Shown piece after piece: positions 44,963 through 53,632 of a DNA stretch of 64,000 nucleotides; the first letter of the stretch is position 1, and every line of letters begins with the position of its first letter. Made by a program: the position numbers and the translations under genes. Origin of the DNA: Petrimonas mucosa (GTDB lineage: Bacteria; Bacteroidota; Bacteroidia; Bacteroidales; Dysgonomonadaceae); the NCBI RefSeq assembly GCF_900095795.1, contig NZ_LT608328.1, positions 1,109,001 to 1,173,000 of the forward strand, read 5' to 3'. The notes under the pieces were generated by a model. It was given only the letters and a program-made list of their open reading frames with translations, had not been told where the DNA came from and did no database searches.

Positions 44963-47383
44963 GTGAAAAAGATGATCAATAAGATTGTATTGTCGATAAT
45001 TGCCGGGTTGCTGGCAAGTACGTTGACACTCTTTTCTCAACGGGAAAGCCATCTGTTGACGGGAAAGGTGACTGATGAAAAGTACAAGGAGCTGGTTGGG
45101 GCAACCATCTATTTTGAAGAGCTGGGTATAGGTGGCAGTACAGATATATCAGGAAATTTCCGTATCGAGCAGATACCGGCTGGACGACATCGCGTTGTGG
45201 TAAGTTACATGGGTTACAGGTCAGATACCCGGGAGATCGAATTTCAACGAGGGAAACAGCATCGGGAGGAAAATTTCAATCTGCAACCCGATGACCGCCT
45301 ATTGTTGGAAGTGGAGGTGTTTGGAGTTCGTCGTGAGCGTCCGGAAAAGATGGAGGCACTTACAAGGATACCGTTGCGGCTGGATGAACAGGTGCAGAGC
45401 GTATCGGTAATTTCGCAAAAGATGATAACCGAACAGGGGGCGATGACACTCAATGATGCGGTGCGCAATGCTCCGGGATTAGGCACTTTTGCCACATACG
45501 GCAATACGTCGGAAAGTATAACTTCGAGGGGTTACCGCGGTATTCCAGTAGTGAAGAACGGCGTACGTATCCATTCCGACTTTCGGGGACAGGGTTTCCT
45601 GTCTGACATGCAGGGTGTTGAGACTGTGCAGGTGCTGCGTGGTTCGGCAGCCATTGCACAAGGGATTGGAAATGACATCGGATCGGCAGGCGGTGTAGTA
45701 AATGTTGCCACCAAGACACCCCGTTTTATCAACAGAGGGAACTTGGGGGTGCGTATGGGCAGTTGGGGGCAGTTTCGTCCCACGTTTGATCTTCAACGCG
45801 TGTTAGATGCTCGCGGACATACCGCTTTTCGGATCAACGGTGCCTATGAGCAGGCCGACAACTACCGCAAGCATGTCTCAAAAGATCGGGTTTATCTGAA
45901 TCCTTCGTTCGCATGGAATCCCGATGACAAGACAAACGTCGTGCTGGAGATGGATTACCTGCACGATTCGCGCACACCCGACCAGGGAACCGTCAACCTT
46001 AGCGCAGACAGTGTGAACAATATCTACAAAATGCCGCACGACAGATTTCTGGGTTTCTCAACCGACCGGCAGTTTACCAATACGTTAACCTACATGACGC
46101 ACCTTACACGCGATCTTGGAAATGGTTTTACCGTACGCCTGGCATATGCAGGAGCCGACCTGAACCTTCGTTCGATCAGGGGGCATGCCGCTGCACTACG
46201 GTCGGCGGCAACAACCGGTAATTATAATCTTCGTTCGAGAAGTTATAGTGGTAGCCGGCGGAGCGATAAGAACGGCGTTTTTCAGGCAGATCTTATCGGT
46301 AAGGATATCCTGACCGGTTCGGTAAAGCATACATTCAATGTGGGGTTTGATTACCGCTGGACGGATGTTGCCACCATCAGCACCAATTCGGTCATCGTGG
46401 ATACGGTTGATGTGCTGCAACCCATCTCCAATATTCTGCCCGATGTAACGCTCAAGGATGGGGATCCCACCACCTCTCAAACCTATTCATACGGTCTGCT
46501 GCTGCAGGAGGTGATGACGTTCAACAGATACCTGAAGCTGTCGCTCGGGTTGCGATACAGTCAGGTGAACGGATTGAGCGACAATGTAGTCTCATCCACA
46601 GGCGGAGATGTCTGGGATCCGCTCTTCGGCATTATCATTACGCCGATCGAGAATATCAACTTTTTTGCATCGTACACCACTACCACTTCGTTGCGTGGAG
46701 CTGCCGACCTGCTGGAGGACCGTGTTACTCCCGTCGGTCCCACACGTGAGAAGCAGGTGGAGGCCGGTATGAAAACCGAATGGTTCGATAACCGCCTGCG
46801 CTTTAACGCCACCTATTTCCATATCCTGAACAACAACCTGACCTATGCGTTGTTGAACGAATCGGGACAAAACACCGGCTACTACATGAAGGCAGGGAAC
46901 CTGAAACGGAAAGGGGTTGAGTTGGAACTGACCGGACGGCTGTTGAAAAATCTGGATGTGGTGGGTGGATACTCATATCTAGATGCGGCCTATCACGACA
47001 GTCCCTATTACCATGAGGAATCTGCACCGATGAACACGGCCAAACATACTGCCAACGGCTGGATAAACTATACCCTGTTTGATGGGTTGCTACGCAACCT
47101 CTCCTTCGGTCTGGGCATCTATTATGTAGGTGAGCGGCCATTGGCCGAGTATACCTATCAGGTAATCCCCGGTCACGCCATACAGCCCAATACCCCTCCC
47201 TTCCTGGCAGACGCCTATTCAACGGTAAATGCGCAGGTTGGCTACCGTTTCCGGAACTACCGTGTCCGTCTGTTTATGAATAACCTGCTCAATTCTACCG
47301 GATATACGGCATATTATCGGGGAGGTTACCTCAATCCTACCGATCCCCGAAATTTCTCAGTGGCACTCAATTATCAATTCTAA
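44963..47383 (+). CDS. TonB-dependent siderophore-type receptor
   Basis: About 806 residues (GTG at 44963, or ATG at 44972, giving MINKIVLSIIAGLLAS). Outer-membrane importer: signal peptide, carboxypeptidase-like domain (about 30-105, TGKVTDEKYKELVGATIYF), plug (RIPLRLDEQVQSVSVISQKM; LRGSAAIAQGIGNDIGSAGG) and a barrel ending NFSVALNYQF. The ESITSRGYRG and TVQVLRGSAAI patterns resemble siderophore receptors rather than SusC. It is followed 15 bases later by a PepSY-type membrane gene, as in many ferric-siderophore systems. Iron control is inferred; no Fur box was identified. Confidence 0.87.
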   Translation: MKKMINKIVLSIIAGLLASTLTLFSQRESHLLTGKVTDEKYKELVGATIYFEELGIGGSTDISGNFRIEQIPAGRHRVVVSYMGYRSDTREIEFQRGKQHREENFNLQPDDRLLLEVEVFGVRRERPEKMEALTRIPLRLDEQVQSVSVISQKMITEQGAMTLNDAVRNAPGLGTFATYGNTSESITSRGYRGIPVVKNGVRIHSDFRGQGFLSDMQGVETVQVLRGSAAIAQGIGNDIGSAGGVVNVATKTPRFINRGNLGVRMGSWGQFRPTFDLQRVLDARGHTAFRINGAYEQADNYRKHVSKDRVYLNPSFAWNPDDKTNVVLEMDYLHDSRTPDQGTVNLSADSVNNIYKMPHDRFLGFSTDRQFTNTLTYMTHLTRDLGNGFTVRLAYAGADLNLRSIRGHAAALRSAATTGNYNLRSRSYSGSRRSDKNGVFQADLIGKDILTGSVKHTFNVGFDYRWTDVATISTNSVIVDTVDVLQPISNILPDVTLKDGDPTTSQTYSYGLLLQEVMTFNRYLKLSLGLRYSQVNGLSDNVVSSTGGDVWDPLFGIIITPIENINFFASYTTTTSLRGAADLLEDRVTPVGPTREKQVEAGMKTEWFDNRLRFNATYFHILNNNLTYALLNESGQNTGYYMKAGNLKRKGVELELTGRLLKNLDVVGGYSYLDAAYHDSPYYHEESAPMNTAKHTANGWINYTLFDGLLRNLSFGLGIYYVGERPLAEYTYQVIPGHAIQPNTPPFLADAYSTVNAQVGYRFRNYRVRLFMNNLLNSTGYTAYYRGGYLNPTDPRNFSVALNYQF

Positions 47384-47398
47384 CGGTTAATTATTGAA

Positions 47399-47929
47399 AT
47401 GATGAAAAACGAAGAGAAGAAGTTGAACATTTATAAAATCATGCGGGTGTTACACCGCGATATCGGCTTCCTGACCATCGGACTTACCCTGGTGTATGTC
47501 CTCTCGGGGGTGCTGCTCATTTATCGGAATACCGATTTCATGAAGATGGAGAAGACGGAGGAGAAACAGTTGGCAGCCAGTCTATCAGGCAGCGAAGTTG
47601 CACAGCAGCTCAGGATCCGTAATTTCAAGGTTGAGCGGGAAGAGGGGGCGGTCATCTATTTTAAGGAGGGCCATTACAATGGTGATACCGGGATGTCGGT
47701 GATTACACGGAAGGTTTACATTCCCCCGTTCGACAAGCTGGTGAACCTGCACAAGGTTACCGGTGCCCACAGTCTCTCCGTCTTGTCTCTGATTTACGGT
47801 TGCATGCTCTTCTTTCTGGCATTCTCCTCGCTGTTCATGTTCCGGTTCGGAAGCCGGAAAAGCAAGCGCGGAATAGTGATGATCATCATCAGCATTGTGC
47901 TTACGGTGGTGATTGTGGCGTTTGTATAG
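47399..47929 (+). CDS. PepSY-type membrane protein
   Basis: 176 residues with three membrane helices (about 20-43, 120-143, 155-175). RVLHRDIGFLTIGLTLVYVL opens with the conserved His of PepSY_TM proteins, and KLVNLHKVTGAHSLSVLSLI carries further helix-flanking His residues that may hold heme. Such proteins often act with TonB siderophore receptors, perhaps in ferric reduction. Shorter than the usual 350-500-residue form, as in some Bacteroidetes. Confidence 0.72.
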   Translation: MMKNEEKKLNIYKIMRVLHRDIGFLTIGLTLVYVLSGVLLIYRNTDFMKMEKTEEKQLAASLSGSEVAQQLRIRNFKVEREEGAVIYFKEGHYNGDTGMSVITRKVYIPPFDKLVNLHKVTGAHSLSVLSLIYGCMLFFLAFSSLFMFRFGSRKSKRGIVMIIISIVLTVVIVAFV

Positions 47930-47934
47930 GATGT

Positions 47935-48543
47935 TCAGTGGGCCTGGGGACTCACATCCTCAATCTGGACGATCTTTTTGGAGATGGCGTAGATGGTCAA
48001 ACCCGACTGGCTCCGGATTCCGGTCTTGGCCGCAATATTTTTCCGGTGGGTCATCACCGTGTGGATGCTGATGTTGAGTGAATCGGCAATCTCCTTGTTG
48101 GAATGGCCGTGAACCAGTTGGGTGAGGACGTCCAGTTCCCTTTCGGTGAGATTGTCATCATTCGTCGGAAGCTTCGACTCGTTGCCGGTTCCCGTTTTTT
48201 CAAGCCTGGACAAGATCTGTTCAGCCGTATCAAAAAGGGTGAACGAGGAGTCTAGTAATGCGAGTGACTGGTTATCGACAATTCCCAGATGGATTCCCAC
48301 TATGGAGAAGTCGGGATGATTCTTCCTGATTCTTTTGATCTCCTTTTCTCTGTTGACCAGAAGAAGGGGGTTGACGATCAGCAGGTCCACCCTTCTAGAC
48401 GGGAGAATCTCCTCCAGATCGTCGAGCGAGTCCACTTTGCAGATGATACAGCCGATATCCGATTGCGAAAGGATGGCGTACACTCCCTCGTAGATGATCT
48501 GCGAATTGACCATGATGGCGATATGTAACCGTTGCCTGTTCAT
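47935..48543 (-). CDS. LuxR-type regulator with pseudo-receiver domain
   Basis: 202 residues. The N-terminal half has receiver-like layout (IAIMVNSQIIYEGVYAIL; VDLLIVNPLLLVNRE), but the phospho-acceptor Asp is replaced by Asn, and the acidic pair at the start is absent, so normal phosphorylation is unlikely. The C-terminal half is a GerE/LuxR helix-turn-helix (LTERELDVLTQLVHGHSNKEIA, SIHTVMTHRKNIAAKTG). Its start overlaps the hemerythrin gene by four bases, and the two gene products probably work together in sensing nitrosative or oxidative stress (inference). Confidence 0.82.
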   Translation of the reverse strand: MNRQRLHIAIMVNSQIIYEGVYAILSQSDIGCIICKVDSLDDLEEILPSRRVDLLIVNPLLLVNREKEIKRIRKNHPDFSIVGIHLGIVDNQSLALLDSSFTLFDTAEQILSRLEKTGTGNESKLPTNDDNLTERELDVLTQLVHGHSNKEIADSLNISIHTVMTHRKNIAAKTGIRSQSGLTIYAISKKIVQIEDVSPQAH

Positions 48544-49241
48544 GCTTTCTCCATGTTGTAGCCGAAAGGAATGAGAATGGTCTCTTCAATCAGTGAATGG
48601 ACATAGAGATCATACTCCAGTTCATACAATGCGAAAAGCAGTTTGCGGCGCAGCCCGAGATCATCCTCGATAGTCACATATTTCAGTAACAAATTTTTAA
48701 TATCGCGTATCTTCAACTCGATGTCCGAGTGGTGTTCGCTGTACTCCAGGGCAGAGTAGGAGGTGTTTTGGGGGTTATCCCTCTTCACGCTGAATTCAAT
48801 GAAATAGGGGAAGGCTATGTTATCCTCGTAATCCAGGTGATCAATAACCTCAGCAAAGTATTCGTTAAAGAACTGTTCCAGCAATTTCAACTCCTTTTCG
48901 GGATGGTTCTCCTGCAGTTGCTTTATATATGCACTTATCTGCGGATATTTGTCATTACGGTAGTAGTTATGGCTGTTCTTCAAAAAGCGGACAATCTGTT
49001 CCACATCGTCAATCGAATCAATGGGATTCTCTTTGGGCTTGAAACCGTTGTAGAGATTGGCGATCGATATGAAGAGCCTTTCGCTGATTCCTTTCTCTTG
49101 GCAGAGCTGACTGACAGTCAGGTCGCCAACCCTGAAATCAATGTCGAAATGCTGCATCACTAGTAGCAGCGCCGGATTTTCCTCTATCAGGTCAAACAAC
49201 TTCATTCCCGGTTTTACGTATGTTCTGCAGACGTGATACAT
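48540..49241 (-). CDS. Hemerythrin-domain protein (RIC/YtfE-like)
   Basis: About 233 residues from ATG 49241 (MYHVCRTYVKPGMKL). An N-terminal ScdA-like part (MKLFDLIEENPALLLVMQHFDID) precedes a four-helix hemerythrin domain with iron ligands in SHNYY, FFNEYFAEVIDHLDYEDN, EHHSDIE and VHSLIEETI. RIC proteins deliver iron to damaged Fe-S centres after NO or peroxide stress. The start seven codons earlier overlaps the -7 box at 49260-49267, so I use 49241. Coupled to the LuxR gene. Confidence 0.82.
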   Translation of the reverse strand: MYHVCRTYVKPGMKLFDLIEENPALLLVMQHFDIDFRVGDLTVSQLCQEKGISERLFISIANLYNGFKPKENPIDSIDDVEQIVRFLKNSHNYYRNDKYPQISAYIKQLQENHPEKELKLLEQFFNEYFAEVIDHLDYEDNIAFPYFIEFSVKRDNPQNTSYSALEYSEHHSDIELKIRDIKNLLLKYVTIEDDLGLRRKLLFALYELEYDLYVHSLIEETILIPFGYNMEKA

Positions 49242-49259
49242 ATATCCCTGTTTTGGATA

Positions 49260-49267
49260 CAAAGATA
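49260..49267 (-). promoter_or_regulatory. -7 box of the hemerythrin-luxR operon
   Basis: Minus-strand TATCTTTG, 18 bases before the chosen ATG. It fixes the start of the hemerythrin gene. Confidence 0.5.
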
Positions 49268-49386
49268 ACCAATTTTATTTAGATTGATTCTAATTGAACT
49301 CTTCTTAACCGGTTTTTGAGCAGAGGGTAGAGTCTGCAAAAGCAAAATTGCAATTTAACTTCTTTCCGATTCTTAATTTTTATGGC

Positions 49387-49394
49387 TATTTTTG
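49387..49394 (+). promoter_or_regulatory. -7 box for the nitroreductase gene
   Basis: TATTTTTG fits the consensus; at the right spacing upstream is TTTC (49363-49366), one base off TTTG. Leader about 15 bases. Confidence 0.5.
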
Positions 49395-49414
49395 TGAGTC
49401 GAAAGAGATGAACT

Positions 49415-49948
49415 ATGCAAGATTTTAACACACTTCTTGTCAATCGGAGAAGTTACAGGAAATTTACAGGTGAACCCTTACCGGGTGATGCTGTTCAGCT
49501 TATTCTTGAAGCCGCTCTGCTTTCACCCACCTCAAAAAATAGGCACTCGTGGGAGTTTGTGGTGGTAGAAGAGCGGGAGATGCTGTCGAAACTCTCCAGA
49601 TGCAAGCCCCAGAGCGCCGCTTTTATTGCCGATGCGGCATTGGCGGTCGTGGTACTGGGTAATCCGCTCGAGAGCGATGCCTGGGTTGAGGATGCCTCCA
49701 TAGCTGCCATCAATATGCAGTTGCAGGCCGAGGAACTGGGGATTGGGAGTTGTTGGGTACAGGTAAGGAACCGTGACTTTTCCGAAACGATAAGTTCGGG
49801 AGCATATATCAATGAGCTTCTTGATATCCCGATGCCTCTGGAGGTGCTTTGCGTTATTGCTTTCGGTAACAGGGAGAAATCACGCACTCCAAACAACGTA
49901 GATACCCTGTTGTGGGAAAAAGTTCACCTGGGGAAGTATAAACACTGA
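49415..49948 (+). CDS. Nitroreductase family protein
   Basis: 177 residues. NRRSYRKFTGEPLPGDAVQLIL and AALLSPTSKNRHSWEFVVV are the FMN-binding signatures, and LQAEELGIGSCWVQVRNR is the family's dimer-interface segment. Such enzymes reduce nitro-compounds or quinones with NAD(P)H. Its own -7 box is present. Divergent from the hemerythrin operon, which also fits a redox stress theme. Confidence 0.88.
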   Translation: MQDFNTLLVNRRSYRKFTGEPLPGDAVQLILEAALLSPTSKNRHSWEFVVVEEREMLSKLSRCKPQSAAFIADAALAVVVLGNPLESDAWVEDASIAAINMQLQAEELGIGSCWVQVRNRDFSETISSGAYINELLDIPMPLEVLCVIAFGNREKSRTPNNVDTLLWEKVHLGKYKH

Positions 49949-49972
49949 AATATACCCAATCTTTTAATTTGA

Positions 49973-50494
49973 ATGAGCACAATCAATTACGATCTTACCA
50001 AGATAAAATCATTTATTTTTGATGTAGACGGCGTTCTGTCCTGTCAAACCGTACCGCTCTCCGAAGATGGTCAACCATTGCGAACGACCAACGTACGGGA
50101 CGGTTATGCCATTCACCATGCTGTACGTTCTGGATTTGATGTTGCAGTGATTACAGGAGGACGTTCGGAAATTGTCCGTCGGCGTCTCGAGTCGCTTGGT
50201 GTAAGGCATATCTATCTGAAGTCGCGCGACAAAACAGTGCAGTTGAAGGAGTATATGGAGGAGACCGGTTTTGTCCGGGAGGAGATTGTCTACGTTGGTG
50301 ACGATATTATCGACTATCTGGTAATGAAGGAGGTAGGATTGCCGGTTGCACCTGCCGATGCCTGTCCGGAGATCAAGGAGATCTCCATTTATATTTCGCC
50401 CGTGAAAGGGGGAGAGGGAGTTGCCCGCGATGTCATTGAACAGGTATTGAAGGTGCAGGGCAAATGGATGGTCGATGATGCGTTCTATTGGTAA
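49973..50494 (+). CDS. KdsC-like HAD phosphatase
   Basis: 173 residues. The HAD motif I is FDVDGVLS (about 15-22), motif II lies in VAVITGGRSEIV, motif III in YVGDDIIDYLVM. These match KDO-8-phosphate phosphatase (KdsC), which makes free KDO for lipid A. The family fits well; a few members act on other sugar acid phosphates. 25 bases after the nitroreductase. Confidence 0.82.
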   Translation: MSTINYDLTKIKSFIFDVDGVLSCQTVPLSEDGQPLRTTNVRDGYAIHHAVRSGFDVAVITGGRSEIVRRRLESLGVRHIYLKSRDKTVQLKEYMEETGFVREEIVYVGDDIIDYLVMKEVGLPVAPADACPEIKEISIYISPVKGGEGVARDVIEQVLKVQGKWMVDDAFYW

Positions 50495-50665
50495 AAAATA
50501 GGCGTCAAATTATATTTCATTCATTTTTCTGGTGGTTGAGCTTCTGTTTCCTGTTTTTTTATAAAAATAGTAAATTTTTTGAAGGAAATTTCCGGTTTTT
50601 TACGATAATCAAACTTCTATTGGGGTAATAGTAAAAGAGTTATGCGGAAAATTTAACACGTAAAA

Positions 50666-50697
50666 GTTGAAAACAAGTGAAACATCGATTAAATTTG
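50666..50697 (+). promoter_or_regulatory. Promoter of the 2-oxoacid oxidoreductase operon
   Basis: GTTG at 50666-50669 (TTG core), 20-base spacer, TAAATTTG at 50690-50697. Transcript start near 50703, 27 bases before the ferredoxin ATG (50730). Confidence 0.65.
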
Positions 50698-50729
50698 CAA
50701 AAACCAACAGAAACCACAAACAAGCAGAA

Positions 50730-50963
50730 ATGGCAAAAGTACAAGGTTATGTAGTTGTTAATACACAACGCTGCAAAGGGTGTAACCTTTGCGTTGTATC
50801 GTGTCCGACGGATGTGTTGGAGTTACAACCGCGGGAGGTGAATGATCGCGGTTACCATTACGTTTACATGAAGAATCCGGGGGAGTGCATCGGTTGCTTC
50901 AATTGTGGTACCGTTTGCCCCGAAGGATGCCTGACCGTTTACCGGAAACGTCTGGACCGATAA
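50730..50963 (+). CDS. 2-oxoacid:ferredoxin oxidoreductase, 4Fe-4S ferredoxin (delta) subunit
   Basis: 77 residues from ATG 50730 (MAKVQGYVVVNTQRCKGC). Two cluster motifs: CKGCNLCVVSCP and CIGCFNCGTVCPEGC. It carries electrons from the TPP subunit to free ferredoxin. First gene of an operon encoding delta, alpha, a small membrane protein, beta and gamma. The upstream extension overlaps the promoter. Confidence 0.9.
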   Translation: MAKVQGYVVVNTQRCKGCNLCVVSCPTDVLELQPREVNDRGYHYVYMKNPGECIGCFNCGTVCPEGCLTVYRKRLDR

Positions 50964-51024
50964 CCAAATGTTTTGTTTCTTAAGTCTCATACTCATTGAA
51001 AGATCAAAAAACGGAGATTGAATC

Positions 51025-52110
51025 ATGACAGAAGATGTAACATTAATGAAGGGAAACGAAGCTGTTGCCCATGCTGCCATCCGTTATGGCGTGGATGGAT
51101 ACTTCGGATATCCCATTACTCCCCAATCAGAGATAATTGAAACCCTTATGGAGGCTGCTCCCTGGAAAACGACGGGAATGGTGGTGCTCCAGGCGGAGAG
51201 CGAAGTGGCGGCCATCAACATGGTCTATGGAGGTGCCGCCTGCGGTAAATATGCCATGACCTCTTCGTCGAGTCCTGGAATTAGCCTCAAACAGGAGGGA
51301 ATATCATACCTGGCCGGTGCTGAACTGCCCTGCCTGATCGTGAATGTGCAGCGGGGAGGCCCGGGGTTGGGCACAATCCAGCCGTCGCAGTCCGACTACT
51401 TCCAAACTGTCAAGGGTGGGGGACACGGCGACTACCGGTTGATCACACTGGCTCCCAATTCGGTTCAGGAGATGGCCGACTTTGTGGCGTTGGGTTTCGA
51501 TCTGGCGTTCAAGTACCGCAATCCGGCAATGATTCTGACCGACGGTGTTATCGGCCAGATGATGGAGAAAGTGAAGCTTCCCGATTACCGCCCACGCCGT
51601 ACCGAACAGCAGATACGGGAAGAGTGCCCCTGGGCAACGCTCGGTAAAACAAAAGAGCGAGGTCCCAACATCATCACCTCGTTGGAACTGGATGCGGCGC
51701 TTATGGAGAAGAACAATGAACGCTTCCAGGCCAAATACAGGAGAATCGAAGAGATGGAGGTCCGTTATCAGGAGGTGGCATGTGAAGATGCCGACTATCT
51801 GCTGGTGGCTTTCGGCTCTGCAGCCCGTATCTGCCTCAAGGCGGTAGACATGGCCAGAGAGGAAGGGATAAAGGTGGGGCTCCTTCGGCCCATAACATTG
51901 TGGCCCTTCCCGACCGGGATACTCCGTTCATATGCCGACAAGGTGAAGGGAATGCTGACTGTAGAGCTCAATGCGGGTCAGATGGTGGAAGATGTGCGTT
52001 TGGCTGTAAATGGTAAGGTCCCTGTGGAGCATTACGGTCGCCTCGGTGGAATTGTACCAACTCCCGACGGAGTGTTGGATGCGTTGAAGGAAAAAATAGT
52101 AATGAAATAA
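51025..52110 (+). CDS. vorB: 2-oxoacid:ferredoxin oxidoreductase, alpha subunit (VorB type)
   Basis: 361 residues. MKGNEAVAHAAIRYGVDGYFGYPITPQSEI-type start and TSSSSPGISLKQEGISYLAG belong to the alpha subunit; the C-terminal half has the transketolase-like VAFGSAARICLKAVDM and LLRPITLWPFPT. It oxidatively decarboxylates a 2-oxoacid to the acyl-CoA with TPP and reduces ferredoxin. Branched-chain 2-oxoacids are the usual substrate of the VorB annotation in this phylum, but 2-oxoglutarate cannot be excluded. Confidence 0.88.
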   Translation: MTEDVTLMKGNEAVAHAAIRYGVDGYFGYPITPQSEIIETLMEAAPWKTTGMVVLQAESEVAAINMVYGGAACGKYAMTSSSSPGISLKQEGISYLAGAELPCLIVNVQRGGPGLGTIQPSQSDYFQTVKGGGHGDYRLITLAPNSVQEMADFVALGFDLAFKYRNPAMILTDGVIGQMMEKVKLPDYRPRRTEQQIREECPWATLGKTKERGPNIITSLELDAALMEKNNERFQAKYRRIEEMEVRYQEVACEDADYLLVAFGSAARICLKAVDMAREEGIKVGLLRPITLWPFPTGILRSYADKVKGMLTVELNAGQMVEDVRLAVNGKVPVEHYGRLGGIVPTPDGVLDALKEKIVMK

Positions 52111-52123
52111 AAAAACTAGAGTC

Positions 52124-52285
52124 GTGAGTCCAAAATTGCAACAACTGTTTTCGGTGCTGTTCTTGCTTTTCTTCCTAGCAACGATAGCCGTCTATTTTGT
52201 TACCGACAAGGATATGAAACTAACGTGGATCACAGGGGCTTGCGCCGTTGTTTGTTATTTTTTGTACAGATTTTCAAGAAGATAG
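52124..52285 (+). CDS. Small two-helix membrane protein in the 2-oxoacid oxidoreductase operon
   Basis: 53 residues from a GTG at 52124, below usual length cut-offs. Two predicted membrane helices (about 8-26, LFSVLFLLFFLATIAVYFV, and 33-50, TWITGACAVVCYFLYRF) flank a short polar loop (TDKDMKL). It ends SRR, positive-inside. It fits exactly between the alpha gene (stop 52110) and the beta gene (ATG 52290), leaving four bases on its 3' side. I do not recognise a family. It may tether the soluble complex to the membrane (inference). Confidence 0.65.
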   Translation: MSPKLQQLFSVLFLLFFLATIAVYFVTDKDMKLTWITGACAVVCYFLYRFSRR

Positions 52286-52289
52286 GATT

Positions 52290-53051
52290 ATGGACATAAA
52301 CAGTATAGTTAGCCCCGAAAACCTGGTTTACGCCAAGCCGGAAATCATGAACGACAACCACATGCATTATTGCCCCGGCTGCTCGCACGGTGTTGTCCAC
52401 AAAGTCATAGCCGAAGTTATCAAGGAGCTCGACCTGCAGGAGAAAACCATCGGGATCGCCCCGGTGGGGTGCGCGGTTTTCGCGTACAAGTATCTGGATA
52501 TCGACTGGCAGGAGGCAGCCCATGGAAGGGCTCCCGCCGTGGCTACTGCAGTGAAGCGGTTGAATCCCGACAAGATGGTCTTTACCTACCAGGGAGATGG
52601 CGACCTGGCTGCAATTGGAACTGCGGAAACCATTCATGCTGCCAATCGTGGAGAGAATATTGCGATTGTCTTCATCAATAACGGAATTTACGGAATGACC
52701 GGAGGTCAAATGGCACCTACCACCCTCAACAAGATGGTCACCTCCACCAGTCCCGATGGACGAGATGTCCGAACAATGGGTGCACCGTTGAAGATTCTGG
52801 ATATGCTTGCAATGCTCGACGGTGTATGTCTGGCTACCCGCGTGAGCGTTCATACCGCAGCTGCCGTCAAAAAGACCAAGCGGATGATCAAGCAGGCGTT
52901 CGAGAATGCCATGGCCGGCAAAGGTACATCAATCGTTGAGGTTGTTTCTACCTGTAACTCAGGCTGGAAAATGACGCCTACCGAAGCCAACGACTGGATG
53001 GTTGAGAATATGTTTCCCGTTTTCCCGATAGGAGATTTAAAGAATATTTAA
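52290..53051 (+). CDS. 2-oxoacid:ferredoxin oxidoreductase, beta (TPP-binding) subunit
   Basis: 253 residues from ATG 52290 (MDINSIVSPENLVYAKPEIM). TPP site: TYQGDGDLAAIGTAETIHAA with IVFINNGIYGMTGGQ (GDG...NN motif), preceded by CPGCSHGVVHKV. It forms the catalytic core with the alpha subunit. The longer ORF start overlaps the small membrane gene and was rejected. Confidence 0.9.
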   Translation: MDINSIVSPENLVYAKPEIMNDNHMHYCPGCSHGVVHKVIAEVIKELDLQEKTIGIAPVGCAVFAYKYLDIDWQEAAHGRAPAVATAVKRLNPDKMVFTYQGDGDLAAIGTAETIHAANRGENIAIVFINNGIYGMTGGQMAPTTLNKMVTSTSPDGRDVRTMGAPLKILDMLAMLDGVCLATRVSVHTAAAVKKTKRMIKQAFENAMAGKGTSIVEVVSTCNSGWKMTPTEANDWMVENMFPVFPIGDLKNI

Positions 53052-53061
53052 AGTGAAGAGT

Positions 53062-53619
53062 ATGCTACAAGAGATCGTTATTTCGGGATTTGGCGGTCAG
53101 GGGGTTTTATCGATGGGTAAAATTCTGGCCATTTCCGGTATTTTGGAAGAGAAGGAGGTATCCTGGTTTCCTGCCTACGGACCCGAACAACGCGGCGGAA
53201 CAGCCAACGTTACCGTTATAATCAGTGATAAACCTATCAGTTCACCGGTGATAAACCAGTACGACGTGGCCATCGTGTTGAACCAGCCCTCATTAGACAA
53301 GTTCGAGGGGAAGGTTAAACCGGGTGGAGCTCTGATCTACGATGACTACGGCATACGCCACAAGGTGAGCCGCAAGGATATCAACGTCTACCGGATCAAG
53401 GCCATGGATGAATCCTTGAAGATGAACAACACAAAGGTGTTCAATATGATTGTATTGGGTGGATTACTCAAGATTTCACCCATGGTTCAGCTTGAAAACG
53501 TGATGAAGGGATTGCAGAAGACATTGCCCGAACGTCACCATAAACTTCTACCCATGAATCAGGAAGCCATTCTGAAAGGAATGGAGATCATTGAACAGGA
53601 GCAGCAGGCAACCTTGTAG
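53062..53619 (+). CDS. 2-oxoacid:ferredoxin oxidoreductase, gamma subunit
   Basis: About 185 residues. EIVISGFGGQGVLSMGKILA and FPAYGPEQRGGTANVTVIIS identify the gamma subunit (POR_N family). Either GTG 53053 or ATG 53062 could start; the ATG gives the usual N-terminus. Last gene of the operon; convergent with the DEAD-box gene, 13 bases apart. Confidence 0.9.
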   Translation: MLQEIVISGFGGQGVLSMGKILAISGILEEKEVSWFPAYGPEQRGGTANVTVIISDKPISSPVINQYDVAIVLNQPSLDKFEGKVKPGGALIYDDYGIRHKVSRKDINVYRIKAMDESLKMNNTKVFNMIVLGGLLKISPMVQLENVMKGLQKTLPERHHKLLPMNQEAILKGMEIIEQEQQATL

Positions 53620-53632
53620 ACTGAAAAGAGAT

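Larger units (their letters stand above)
44599..44971. other. Non-coding gap between the GH105 gene and the TonB receptor
   Basis: No gene seen in about 370 bases between divergently read genes. It holds the GH105 -7 box (44633-44640, minus), and a long A/G-rich hairpin at 44822-44862 upstream of the receptor gene. Confidence 0.6.
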
